Below, piece after piece: positions 1 through 11,906 of a DNA stretch of 64,000 nucleotides. Under the pieces are notes generated by a model that had not been told where the DNA came from, searched no databases, and worked only from the letters and a program-made list of their open reading frames with translations. The stretch comes from Hybos culiciformis (lineage: Eukaryota; Arthropoda; Insecta; Diptera; Hybotidae): positions 42,843,525-42,907,524 of the forward strand of contig OZ023273.1 in the NCBI GenBank assembly GCA_964007475.1. Direction: 5' to 3'. The position numbers were made by a program, and so were the translations under genes. Each line of letters begins with the position of its first letter. Position 1 is the stretch's first letter.

Positions 1-779
1 TTTAAAAATAAATTAAATTAATTAATGAAAATATGCGTGCCTTTTCCATAATTGTATATTTATCTAGTAAATATATTGTTTTATTTTTTTAAATATTACA
101 TATGTACAAGCTCATCCTATGTAGATAATGTCCTTGATATTTTTTTGTTTGCATTTCAAAATCAAAAATACTTAATTTAGGTCATAATTTTGCATAAGCA
201 AAGAAAAACGGAAATTCTTTTTTGCAACTCTATTTCCTTTTTTTATAATTCTGTTTGTTTTTCAAAATATTTTCTAAATTGTTATGGGCAAAATTGTATA
301 GTTCAGGAAAAATCATAAGCTTCTACATTATATACTTATGTATATTATGTATGCTGTATGTAGTTTGTATAAATAGATTAAAATAAAATAAAAAAAAATA
401 AAACAAAAAAAGATGTAGATTTATGTAAAATGAAGAAATTAAAGATAATAAAAGAAAAATAAACCTTTTGAACTTTTTGAAAAATTTTCTACTCCTTCAT
501 AATTTTCTTTATATTTATAATTTAACCATAAAAAATATTTAAAGGAAGTTGTATCAGTTGTACCAGTTTTACAATCCAATATACTTCTTGCACAATTTAA
601 AATTAGAATTTAACGGAATGAAGTTTTATTTAACAAATCTATGAAATATTTGTATTATAAACCAAAAAAATCTATGAATATTTTGAAAGCATAATTTCCA
701 AGTGTAAGCTTAGTGAATATCTAATTATCACTGCAATCGAGTGGATAGGGACTGTGCAAGAACAATGGGTGCAACTCTC
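1..779. other. AT-rich intergenic DNA
   Basis: Very AT-rich sequence with short homopolymer runs. I see no open reading frame, RNA gene or clear repeat in it. It lies downstream of the RBMX2 gene, which is read on the minus strand. Confidence 0.6.
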
Positions 780-1440
780 TTTATAAAAACTAATAACAGA
801 CACAAATTCAGAAATCATACTAATCGGAGCCTATTTGCCTGGTGGTAATTCTAACGATTTTTCATTAAACAACAATTTCATGCAAGACCTCAATATCATT
901 GATCGAGCATATAACAAATATGTATTAGCATAGCAGGTGACCTAAATTGTAGGCATGGAAAGTGGAATTATAAAAAAAGTAATGCGTATAGAAAATTTTA
1001 TTTGACAAGCTATCATTTCACAATTATGAAATTATAATTTCTACAACACCAGTATAAAACCCTCATAGTACCCATCATTTTTAAAATTAATCTCGACTAA
1101 ATCCTGTACATGCAAATATTAAAATTATTATACTTGTATTCGCTAGTATTAAGTGATTAAGCATTTGAAATTAATAAGTAAAATAGAATATAATGAAACT
1201 GACTCGGAACTATTGAAAAGAAAATTCACTGAAAAACTCAATATGCTAGAAAACTCCATTACTCAACCTAATACTACATCAATCACTGGTAATATTGATT
1301 GCTAATTTTTAGGATTTACAAACATACAAAAATGCCAATATTTTCAAATTGCTTGTCGTTGGATGGAGCGATATATTCCAAAAAAAAACACATTTTAATT
1401 AGATCTACTTTTAAAAGGCTTGCAATACATATTTGATAAA
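780..1440 (+). pseudogene. Degenerate non-LTR retrotransposon, endonuclease region
   Basis: Conceptual translation of about 815-930 gives an IGAYLPGG-type stretch followed by QDLNIID. One frame away, at about 925-970, comes AGDLNCRHGKW. This matches the GDLN-x-RH-x-x-W core of the APE-type endonuclease encoded by Jockey/R1-like non-LTR elements. Frameshifts and stop codons interrupt it, so it is dead. Sequence from about 1160 to 1300 still reads as Lys/Glu-rich polypeptide and may belong to the same insertion. The retroelement assignment is from motif memory; the clade is not resolved. Confidence 0.6.
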
Positions 1441-1636
1441 CAAACATCATAATTTAATCGGATATTAAATAACGTAGACAATATTAAATTATAAGTGCTC
1501 AACTTTTGTAATAACAAAACATGAGTGAAATAAAACAAAAATATTATTTTCCACATTATTAACTTTCAATTATTTTCTCAATCAAATACAAAAATAACTA
1601 CTCTAATTAAATCTATTTTTTTTTTGCTTAATTAAA

Positions 1637-3002
1637 TCAAGTACTGTCATCTTTGCTACTATCGTAACGTCTCCGTTTTTTCTTATCTGATTTTTTGCTC
1701 TTTTTTTCCTTATAATACTTTTCCTCACTTTCATTTGAAGAAGACGACGAACTTCCTCTTCTTCTTCTTTTCTTTTTTAACTTTTTATCTTTTTTATGTT
1801 TTTCTCTTTTTTCTTTTTTGATTTTCACCTCATTAGATTCTGATTTTGTGCTTCCAATCGGCAATCTAGGTGGAACACCAAACGAATTAGATGGTCCAGA
1901 TTCTTGTTTAATATTTTCAATAGGAATCTGAAGCTGTGGAGCACAGCCTTCTAATCTCAAACGCTTTGTTTCATCATCAATATGATCATCATCTTTTGGG
2001 ACTTTGTATTCGTGTACATGATCCACACGTAATGTACGATTCAGAATCTGAAAAAAAAAAAGAATAATTTTGTTCTTAAAAAAATATCTTCAGTATAGAC
2101 TTGACTTATTCTTGGAAGGAAGGAGGATTGAAGAAAGACAGCAGTTTTGAATTTTCAAAAGTTTTTAATTGATAGGTACGTACCTTGATTCCATTCAAAT
2201 TATCTACAGCTAAAATTGTTGAACGCTGATCTTCATAACAAATAAAGCAAAATCCTTTAGATTTTCCAGTTTTCTTATCACGAACTAAATTTAAGTTTAC
2301 AATTTCACCATATTGTGAGAAAACACATAGCGCATCTCCTAAAAAATTATAAAGATATTTTAAACATTAAGTAACATAAATGCATTTTATAAAAGAAAAA
2401 TTTAGTAGATTCCCATTCCCACATAAGATGTATTTTTATGATTATTCTGAATTATGTGCAATTATTTTCATTTACCTACTTATTTAATAATTATTTAATA
2501 TTTTATTCAGGTAGGTAGGTAGGTACCTATCTAAGTACTTAAGGTCTTTTTTAGAAAATATAAACACCAATAAAGTAGCTACCTACATAGGTAAAGGTGA
2601 ATAAAGATTTCAAATTAAATATTAGTTTTCCAACTCGTAATGAATTGAATAAATCTGATCAAACCCGGTGGAACAAAAAAACATATCAGTAATCATATTG
2701 GCCTTTTTTTAAGATTGTCCATACTAGGGAAAGGGAAAACGAATTAAAATCTAAAAGGCAAAACTTTGTTTACGCGTAAGTGGGTAGATTAGATAGGTTA
2801 CCTTCAGTCAAATCATACGGCAAACCTCCAACAAATATCCAAGCACTATCTTTGTACATGTCATGCCAAGATGTTTTTGTTTGATTCTTTAAATCCTGCT
2901 CACTTAACTTCAAGACATTTTTCATATTCCTAAAATAAAATTAAATATTATTTTAAATATGAAAATTACATTCGAACCAAATTATTACGTTAAAGGATTC
3001 AT
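1637..3002 (-). CDS. RBMX2: RBMX2-type RNA-binding protein, spliceosomal RES complex
   Basis: Four coding exons: 3002-2989, 2929-2802, 2338-2184 and 2047-1637. Together they encode 235 residues with phases that fit throughout. The protein starts MNPLTNMKN, has a conserved lead-in ([11 protein letters not shown]), then one RRM from about residue 34 to 112 with RNP2 (WIFVGGLP, 35-42) and RNP1 (KGFCFICY, 75-82). The tail after about residue 113 is acidic, then Lys/Arg/Ser-rich, as in the family. RBMX2 is the animal counterpart of yeast Ist3/Snu17, part of the RES complex that joins the activated spliceosome and aids splicing and retention of pre-mRNA in the nucleus. The gene diverges from the V-ATPase F gene across 1.9 kb now filled with transposons. 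Exon 3 has the donor sequence GTACGTACC. Identity is strong; start and splice sites are inferred by eye. Confidence 0.93.
2510..2530. repeat. (TAGG)n microsatellite in RBMX2 intron
   Basis: Short run of GTAG/TAGG tetranucleotides inside RBMX2 intron 2. Similar short runs recur near 14052, 31640, 41038, 46015, 54050, 54480 and 62675, so this tetranucleotide is a common simple repeat of this genome. Confidence 0.85.
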
Positions 3003-3446
3003 TGTTTTGATTTTAATATAATTTTATTGATTTTAAATCCAAATTTAATTTTTCTCTCTGAATTCTTGTTTTCGAACCAGTGCGAGTGCCAATCTAGACT
3101 CTAGAGTCTAACTAAACTAACTAAACGATTCCACAAACAATTTAAACAAAAATATTTATATATACTGACAGTATTACTGTAGCCTGGGTAGGTAAACCGT
3201 AAACAACTAAAAACAATCAATCACAATTCACAGAATAACTTTATAGAGTGCGTAATGAAAATTATTTTTGAGTACACTTCAACAATAAATAGTGTTACCT
3301 ACTTAAAATAATTAAACCGGCACAAATTACGATTACATTTTATAAAGACAGTTTATCAGCCATAACCAAAATTTTTGAATCAATCATTGCTGATTCATTT
3401 AAATTCAAATCAAGTTAATTTTCTCCCCATTTCAGCTTACTGGAAA

Positions 3447-3777
3447 CAGAACTAACGCCGACAAGTTTTTGGCTGCGGCGACGCGGTTAGAAAAAAAACT
3501 TAGCGACGTGCGGCGTTACCGGCGTGCTAAAAAAAAACAAAAAAAACCCAAAAAAAACCAAAAAAAAAAAAAAAAGAACGAAAAAAAAAAATAAACGAAA
3601 AAAAAAAAACTAACCAAAAAATATAAGAAAAATTTTTAGCACGCCGACACAAAATATAAAAATGCGGCGCAAGGCGTACTCACTGAAAGCTCAACAAAAA
3701 TGTTTTGCGACGGCGAACAAAAAAATGGTTTGCGGCGGTCAGAGCACGGCGTATTTTCTTGTCGGCTTGGCAGTCTG
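3447..3777. mobile_element. hAT-type MITE with GC-rich arms and oligo(A) core
   Basis: 331-bp non-coding element bounded by the 8-bp direct repeat ACTGGAAA (3439-3446 and 3778-3785). The ends read CAGAACTAACGCCGACAAG and, in reverse complement, CAGACTGCCAAGCCGACAAG, so both start CAG and share GCCGACAAG. Arms are rich in GCGGC/GCGAC motifs. The centre is almost pure A with a few C, flanked by a stem (CGGCGTGCTAAAAA against TTTTTAGCACGCCG). An 8-bp duplication plus CAG-type ends fits the hAT superfamily; there is no transposase, so it is non-autonomous. Confidence 0.75.
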
Positions 3778-3806
3778 ACTGGAAAGTTATCAATAACTAA
3801 CTTGCG

Positions 3807-4566
3807 GGTTACACTTGCTGAAAAAAAAATTTTAATCATGATTTTTTTTAATGTTGTGTGAAATTTTGTGTAAAAAAAAAAAATCAAGAAAAATCATAGG
3901 CTAAAGTGCAGTTTATGGGAACCACTCAGAATGGACTGAAACTTGGAGGGGGAGTAGAGGCGGTGCCAAAAACTCCCAAAACTGAAATCAGTTCTTGGGG
4001 CAAACGCCCCGTTTCGGAGATAGGGCCCCCCAAAGTTTTCATACGTTTTGTATGGGAAATTTTTTTTTTTTGCTCGATTTGCCCCATTTTTTTTGTAGAG
4101 TATAGGGGGTGTTCCAAAACAAGAGGGGGTGGTGAGGGCGGCGGGCGGGCGGTCTGGAGATTGGTCAGTGGGATTTGCGGCTTTTGCCCCAAGAACTGAT
4201 TTCAGTTTTGGGAGTTTGGGCACCGCCTCTACCCCCCCTCCAAGTTTCAGCCCATTCTGAGTGGTTCCCATAAACTGCACTAACGCCAAATCATGCTTAA
4301 AAAAAAATCAGAGGGTTGATTTTTTCTGCCAAAAGAAAATTTTTTGGCTGCCAAAGAAAAAAGTAAACTCTTGAAAGTGCAAACAACAATAATAAAAGCG
4401 GCTTGTTATTACGGGATTTGAATTTGAATGTTGAAATTTTAAAAAGTCTATGTGAATTATTTATTTACAGAAAAAAATCAAAGCCAGTATGATTTTTGAC
4501 TCATAAAAATTTCACACATACATTCAAAAAAAATCATATCATGTTTTTTTTTTCAGCAGTGTAACC
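3807..4566. mobile_element. Terminal-inverted-repeat element interrupted by a fold-back element
   Basis: Sequence at 3807-3865 (GGTTACACTTGCTG, then oligo(A), a TGATTTTTTTT stretch and TGTGTGAAATTT) recurs inverted at about 4500-4566. The terminal inverted repeats are therefore about 60 bp. Without the nested insertion at 3898-4287 the element would be about 370 bp. I find no convincing target duplication outside the ends, so the superfamily is open. Confidence 0.6.
3898..4287. mobile_element. GC-rich fold-back element, copy 1 (complete)
   Basis: 390-bp element flanked by the 7-bp direct repeat AAATCAT (3891-3897 and 4288-4294). It starts AGGCTAAAGTGCAG and ends CTGCACTAACGCC. The two arms, each about 120 bp, are nearly perfect inverted repeats of each other (GGGAACCACTCAGAAT, CTTGGAGGGGG, GGCGGTGCC, CAAAACTGAAATCAGTTCTT), so the strand can fold into a long hairpin. 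Open frames here are by-products of the palindrome and are not genes. Other copies: 12608, 16532, 55567 and a scrap at 63743. Confidence 0.85.
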
Positions 4567-4913
4567 TGCACGTAAATCTTCTAGACTAGATAAAGTACAT
4601 GTTCAAAAATATTTAAAATCTTTTTTGAAGGTCATAAGAAAGTATATTAAAGCAGATTTATAAAGTTGGCCATGCACAGCCAGAACAAAAATGTAAAAAA
4701 ATGTACAAAAGAATGTAGAAAAAATGTACAAAAAAAAACTTTATACGACGTCATGGCTGTTAATAAAAACATATCACATGACATTTAGTCAGCTGGTCGT
4801 TCGTAATTGGAAAAAGTAATAATAATAATTGGGAGATTCAGTTTCAGCTTTCAGATTCCAGATTTAAGAAAAAATTAAATAAAAAACCAAAAAAACAAAG
4901 AAATTATTTAACA
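4567..4913. promoter_or_regulatory. Upstream region of the V-ATPase F gene
   Basis: AT-rich 347-bp stretch between the transposon cluster and the V-ATPase start codon. It contains three short repeats of ATGTAC-A-rich sequence at about 4690-4735. No recognisable core promoter element could be assigned with confidence. Confidence 0.35.
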
Positions 4914-5674
4914 ATGGCTCATTCCGCTATGAAAGGGAAGTTACTTTCAGTTATTGGCGATGAGGTACTAATTATTTTTTTAAGTTCTTGAGTATAGGTA
5001 TATCTAATTTATGTAAATTTTAGGACACTTGTGTTGGATTTTTATTAGGTGGTGTTGGGGAAATCAATAAAAATCGACATCCAAATTTTATGGTCGTTGA
5101 TAAAAATACAGCAGTCAGTGAAATCGAAGATTGCTTCAAGCGTTTCCTAAAACGAGATGACATTGACATAATTTTAATAAATCAAAATTATGCTGAATTG
5201 ATTCGTCATGTCATTGATGCACATACATCACCAATTCCAGCTGTTTTGGAAATTCCAAGCAAAGATCATCCATATGATGCAAGCAAAGATTCAATCCTAA
5301 GAAGAGCTAAGGTAAAATTTACAATTCTTTTTTTCAACCCAATTATATTGGTTAATTTATCTTTTAAATTGATTTAATAGACCACAATAACATTTCTAGT
5401 TGCTTACCAGCACTGAAACTTACGTGTGATACAAAATTTCTTTTTACCTGCACAATTCAGTATTTCAAATCTTTTTCAAATTCCTTACTTACTCACATTT
5501 TCTAATACCTACTTTTTGATTTGATTTTCAATTTAAACTTAGGTAGTATGTCAGGTTTTATCCGTTCTCTCCTGAACAACAAATTTTTGTACTAACTAAA
5601 TGCAATATATTACAAAGAGATCTTTCTTTCAGGGTATGTTCAGCCCAGAAGATTTATTAAGTTCCAGAGGATAA
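4914..5674 (+). CDS. Vha14-1: V-type proton ATPase subunit F
   Basis: Three exons, 4914-4964, 5024-5311 and 5633-5674, encode 126 residues, close to the length of the 14-kDa animal subunit F. Diagnostic stretches are the start [18 protein letters not shown], then GFLLGGVGE, the NFMVVDKNT segment, DIIL-INQ-AE and [13 protein letters not shown], with the typical end FSPEDLL. Subunit F sits in the cytosolic V1 sector, at the top of the central stalk with subunit D, and couples ATP hydrolysis to rotation and proton pumping in endomembranes. Intron 1 is only 59 bp. A polyadenylation-type AATAAA overlaps the stop codon region (5674-5679). The symbol is that of the fly ubiquitous paralogue and is assigned by similarity. 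Confidence 0.95.
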
Positions 5675-7857
5675 ATAAAATTATTTTTTGGTTATATTAA
5701 TTACAGTCAACATCAGCATTATTATAGCAATATACAATTAATTTAAATGTTTGAAATTAAATAAAAAATAATAATAAAGTATGTATATATGTGTATAATG
5801 TGTGTGTACATATTTTGTTTAACATTTACATGTTATTTATACTTTTTTTTAGCAAATTTTTTGAGAAGTCCTGTCATGTAACAATATCTAAAATGAGCAA
5901 CTATATTAAATTTTTATTTCTGTGAATGACTAATATTATTGTACTCCTACTCTTTTTAGAATGCAATTATTGTTTTTACGCTATTAAATCTAATGTATAA
6001 TTAAAATTATCGATATAACTAAAAATTAAATATGATCATATATTTTTTTAATCGATACTATAATTTTTTAAATAAAATTGGAATTACAAATAATGTTATT
6101 GATATGTAATTCTGAATTACAAACGAACTTTAAAGTCTCGAAAATCAAATTCTCATTTACATTCGAATTCCACGTACTAACGAATATTATAAAATAAAAA
6201 ATGTAACTTTTATATCCAAAAACATACTGAGACTGGATAAAATTAACATCACGCTCTGCTAAATTTGGCAGAGATAAACATGTTGGTATGTATGATTTTC
6301 ATGTAATTCATAATAAATCCCATCATTTTTGTAAAAATAATATCCTAAAACGACGATATCTTAAGGTACCAAAGTCTTTACTTTTTTTTCCTTATTTACA
6401 AAATCTTTATTTTCAGAATCTTTAAACACCAAAATCATTACATTTCGAAAATTTTAAAATAAAAAAAAGATGCAAAGTAACAAATAGTAACGATAAAAGT
6501 AATGATGTTTCAATTAACACTCTCAGTCAGTGTGTCTGACAATAACATGTTAAAAAATCCTGTTTCTTCTGTGGCACTGAGTGTTAAAAAACATATACTC
6601 AAGAACTGTCCTTTGATTTTTAAGTTAAATGTTACTAACTATTCCAGTCTTACATTTTTAGCAGGGTTTTAAAAAAATAAATAGCTATTTTTGTTAATAT
6701 TTAAAAAAAATAAAGATTGCTATTAATTTGAACGCGCGTGCACATTTAAGATTCTGAAAATAACAAATTAGCATACTAAATAGAAGAAATTTCCGTGGAT
6801 TATTCAATAAAAAAAATTATCACAATAAGCCAACATCCGAATTTCTTAATTGATTTTATTTATTCAAATTATTGTGTTAGTGTTCATATTATATCTTATA
6901 TTTATCATTAGTCCATTAGTTAAGATTATTCTTTCTTTCCAAGATAAAAAAAAAAATGTTTTTCAATAACGTTTCAATAATGTTGTTTCTGATAAAATTA
7001 TTTGCCTTACCTACTCCAAAAATAAATCAATAAAAATAAAAATTATATCAAATAAAATACAAAAATATAAATGTATAAAGCCACTAAATTTATTCCAATT
7101 ATATTGAAAAACAAATTTAAACTCATATAATTAAACAAATATGGATAATAACAAAAGAAAATCTTAATCATTCCTTTTTTAATATATTATTACTTCGTAC
7201 TAGAAAAATTCATAAATATTTTTAATTAAATTATTATATATATATATATATATGCAATCAAATTTTAAATCAGTCTTATAACTACAGTTTGCTCGCATAA
7301 CTTCGAATTTGAATCGATAAATTTGCTACTTTAACGCTAACTTAAAAATTTTAAATAAGGAAAATAGATACATAATTATTCTTTTAAAATTTTCTACTCT
7401 TCATTTGATATCAAAAAAAAAATTTAAAAACATAATAAAAATAATATTTTGTTTTTTATTTAACTTATTTTGATTATGTTATATAAGAACAACATAATGT
7501 TTTGAGATCACATCAAAAAAAAATTTCGTGTGAAAATTTTTTAAGAGTAAATTTCTTGTTGACGTTAATTATAGTTATTTCGTTTAACAAAATCTTTATT
7601 AGAACTATTCATATTTCGAATTTTAAGGTATAAAGCGCATTTTATCTTAAAAAGAAAATTATTTTCTCATTTTACAGTCGAGCAACTTAATCGAAACTGA
7701 GTTTAGTTCAATAAATAAATAATTTAATTTATGTACAATGTACATAATTATGTATGTCCAACATACTGATTAAAAAAAAAAAAACTAAAATTTCGAAGAA
7801 GCTTACGCTAATAACACTTAACAAAACTAAAAATCAACTGTTGAAAAATTACTATTA
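5675..7857. other. AT-rich intergenic DNA between convergent genes
   Basis: About 2.2 kb between the 3' ends of the V-ATPase F gene and the Gln/Asn-rich gene. Extremely AT-rich with a (TA)n run at 7234-7253. I see no coding potential, RNA gene or element with definable ends. Confidence 0.6.
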
Positions 7858-10591
7858 TTACTTTTTACGCTTTGAATCTGATTGCTGGGATTCACTTTCA
7901 ATTTGCCTTTTGATTTGTAATCTGGTACGTTTACGATTCTCATTAATTAAATGATTAATTTCCATTTTACGTTTCAAAATGTTGATAACATGTATTCCTT
8001 TCTTATCTTCGTCTGATGGAAGAGATAATTTACTGTTTTTCTTTTTCATAACGGTTTTTTCTTTTTCACTAAATTTATCTTTTACTTGATTATCTTGTGA
8101 AGGTATTCGCTTCTTATTTTTTCGGTTACGTTTAGCACAATTTTTTGGATCTACTGAAGATACTGTTTTCTTTACTGGAAGAAAGCTTCTTTCATTTTCT
8201 AAATAAAGCTCAATTGTATTATTATTTATAATTTTATTACCTAATTTTACTATTTCTTTTCCGATTTCTCTGGATTCAGTTTGTTTTTGTTGCAATTTAT
8301 TTAATAAAGAAATCTCGGTGTCTGGTTTAGTAGATCTTAAGAGAATTGAGGGCTTTTCTTCATTGAATATCTGTGAGCTTTCAATAAATTTTTTGTGATT
8401 ATCATAATTTATGTTAGAAAATTCCATACCATTTGAGTTTTTTAAACATTCAAATTCAGTATTTTGCTCAGCAATTGAATGTAATTTATTTTTCCTTTTA
8501 AAAAATGCCTTCAAATAGTCATCTCTATTGATTCTTAACTTAGACAATGGAATTTCTTCGTCGATTTCATCGTTCTCAGGTTCACGAATCGAAGATGCAA
8601 TCAAATCGTTTGTGTCTTGCTCTTCAAAAGTTATTTCACAATTTTTTAATATTTCTAATTGTTGTTTGCGTTTTTTATGCAACGGTTCTTCTGGTGTTTT
8701 AATTCTTGTAATTACAATATCACTTGTGTCTAAGTAATTTAATTTAGAAAAATAATCTTCCTGTTGCACAATAAACGTTTGCTTTTGAAAATTATTTTCC
8801 AACATTTCAACTTGCATTTCTGAAGATGGCAATGTCGAATTAGATGTTAAAATATAACTTTGTTTTGTTTGAAGCGGTGACTGAACGGGTACTTCATTTA
8901 AAGGTGGAACTATATATTGAAATGGGTTATTGGTGAAATTTTCATTGACAGTATTTGGCATTAAATAAAGATTTTTTTGATTATTTTCTATTTTCTTGAA
9001 CCCACCTAAAATAATTTAGGAATAACGTCTTAATATTTTCTATAATAAATTAAAACATATATATGTACATATTTCTATTTAAATTTATTTGCTTTGCCAA
9101 GAAAAGAGCGTTTATTCTTTTCAGTTATAACTCAGATAAAATTGAAACTTTTCTTTTTTAAGGTTGCATGCAGCTTGGTTGAACTAAATATCCAAGCTTT
9201 TTAATTAGAACTTAATGGTTCTATTAAGTATATATCAAAATCAAATCTCAGTTTTTAATAAAATCATACAAAAGCAAATGTCTCAAGCAGTTTTTAATAA
9301 AATCTTACTTTTCTCCAACCTTTTATTTGTTAGGACGTAGACAAGGATATTTTACTTATTAACACTATCTAGTTGACGTTAAACAATTTTTCTAAAGTTA
9401 TTCATTCAAATAATTCCCAAACCATAAATGCTTTACTAGACTAAATAGGGGAAAAGAAAAAAAAGGTAGAATGGATTTAATAAGGGATGGACGAGTTAAG
9501 TAACTAAATAAAAAAATCCTTTGCCGGATATTTTTTGATAAACTCGATACCGGAAGCTTAAGGAATGGTTCGTTGATGCTGAACTATTGTTATTCAACTC
9601 TTGACAAAAAAAAAATTTAATCTAATCCTGAAAAAATTTATAAAATAAAATTTCACTCTACAGTGTTCAGATTCAAGTTGTGTTCAGTATTATACAACGT
9701 TTTTAATTCAAGAAATTTGTTAAACTTAATTTAATAAATAAATTTAAATAAACACTAACCTCGTCGATTAATGTATGGGTGGAAGACAGATTTCCCTTGT
9801 CTCATATCAATATCAATAGATTTCAATGATTTTTGAGGAGTTCGTGAATAATATGAATTAAAGTCATTCTGACTTATTGGCATTAAAATGTTTTTATTTG
9901 ATATTTCGGTATCATTTTGATTGACTGATATAAGAGCTAAATTTGATAAATCAGATTTTTGCTGCTGTATTTGGTAGAGTCTGTCATCGCATTCAATACG
10001 ATTTTGATGAATATTTTCTTTTGGTTGGAATAATGGTTCTCCTTTTTGTTTACTTTCATTTTGGGATTGAGCTTCTGTTTGAGATTGTATAGTTACAATT
10101 TCATGTTGAATATTTTGTTGTCTTTCTTTGGAATTAAAATCACTGTAATAAGAATTTTTAGGCGGATTATCATCAAAAACCGCTTCAATATAACTATCAA
10201 GATTTTGATTATAGTTAAGCGGTGCACTAGATGGTGTGTTTAAATTATTAACAAAAATCATATGATTTTGAGTAGCTTGTTCTACTAACATTTGTTGATA
10301 CAAATTCATTGGTAAATACGGTAAATATCCGTTCTGGTTAGCGAAATTTGAAAAATTTTGAGCATAGTTGCTTTGATCTAATTGTGCTGTGATGGCAGAG
10401 AAAGAATTGGATGAAAGTAAATTTGAAACTGGTGGCAATGCCATAGGCTTCCCAATGGAATCATTTTGCAGAACAGATGGATCTTCTTGATTTGAATATT
10501 GTTGAGTTCGGTCGACGAAAGAATTTTCTTCAATCAGTTGCAAGACTTCATGTGGACTTCGACATCCTCTGAAATTACACATTTTATTCAA
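7858..10591 (-). CDS. Unrecognised Gln/Asn-rich protein with basic C-terminus
   Basis: Two exons, 10591-9760 and 9005-7858, joined across a 754-bp intron at a glycine codon, give 659 residues. I do not recognise the family. Residues 1-30 hold a short Cys-containing start (CNFRGC) and an acidic helix-like stretch (HEVLQLIEEN). Residues 30-280 are rich in Gln, Asn and Ser and look disordered. The second half carries acidic patches (ENDEIDEEIP) and many Lys/Arg clusters (KKRKQQ, KRNRKNKKR), ending in a long basic, probably helical tail (KRKMEINHLINENRKRTR). The composition suggests a nuclear, nucleic-acid-associated or scaffold protein, but that is inference only. The start at 10591 is the first in-frame ATG; a second Met follows at residue 4. 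Fast-evolving and possibly lineage-restricted. Confidence 0.75.
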
Positions 10592-11906
10592 TTTTTACTA
10601 ATTTTACAAAATTTTTACCGGAATTAATCTACTTATCGAATACAAATAACAAATCAAAAATATTTTATTATTATCGAAAATTTCATTTTCTCAAAATTTT
10701 TAGGTATATACTAGATGTAGATGATGAACAAAGACCGATTAAATCAGATCTGTATTTAACTGAGAAATGATACCGAAAAGTTTTTGGGACTTTCGTGCCT
10801 GCACCTTGGAATCAACAGAGAAAAAAACTAAATTGGATGTTTTTTTATGTAAAAATTTTCGGGTCCAAGGTTTTCTGGTCCAGGCGTGTCATATCCAATT
10901 GCTCTTCCAAAATCCCTTCATTATTTCCAATTGTTACTAACTCGCAAAAAAAAATTATAAATTTAATTAATAACATTATTTTATTAACATCTAAGTTTAT
11001 AAAATTTATTATTCAAAAAAAATATTTGTGGTAAATCAAGGTTTGCCGAGACAGCTAGCACATTGTATAATAATAATATTAATAATATAATAATCATTCT
11101 TTGTTCAAAAGTATGTATAAAATGTATAAAAATAATACTTTTGTTGGGTGCTACACAAACAATTGTTTACATTATTAGTATAAAAAAAATGTTGAACGAA
11201 CAATTTTTAGTAGGTCAAGTCCTGAACTTCACCTCTGTCCTAATATAATATTATTATTTAAATGTATTAATATTACAAAAATTAAAAGAATGAAAGCTAT
11301 TTTTTTTTTTTTCAATCAATGCTTTGTTTCATAATAACTGAAAATAATTTACGTACTGTTATGTTTGTTAATGGTAAAAAAAAGTATCAACTACACATTC
11401 TTATCAACTACACATTCGTAAAATAAAATTCAAATATTAAGAATTAAATTTTCATAAATGGAAAATTGGAAATCGAATAATAAAATGTTATTTACCTAAT
11501 ATAATTTCGCCAACAACAATAAAATTTATAATCATTTGAAAGTCAATTAAGTAGTTATATATAAAGTATGGGTAAAATTATATAGACCTGTGGTAAGTTT
11601 TAAAAGTTCTTGTGAGCGAAATTCTCAAAAATAATTAAATAAGCATAAGCTCCATGGGATTAAAGTTATTTTCTTGTAAATTAGTAGGTATATATTAAAC
11701 TTCACCTTATCTTTGATATTATGAAAGCGCTTACAAAAGGTATTAAATTTTAGAAAAATTTTTAAATTATTTAGCCTTACAAAACATCTTCTTCAATGAC
11801 TTATTTATTTTCATTCATAATGACACTTCCTTATTTTTTTTGTAGGTCTAGGTAGGTATCACAGATTCGTCACTTTTTAACTTAAGATTTTTTTAAAATG
11901 GAAGTA
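10592..11906. other. AT-rich intergenic DNA
   Basis: Upstream flank of the Gln/Asn-rich gene, about 1.3 kb. Several short chance open frames are present (for example 10795-11034) but none has recognisable protein character. No structured RNA or repeat with defined ends seen. Confidence 0.5.

Noticed and set aside
3894..4289. Overlapping open frames of 88-131 codons on both strands
   Set aside because: They arise from the inverted arms of the fold-back element; their translations are mirror-related and Pro/Gly-rich, not protein-like.
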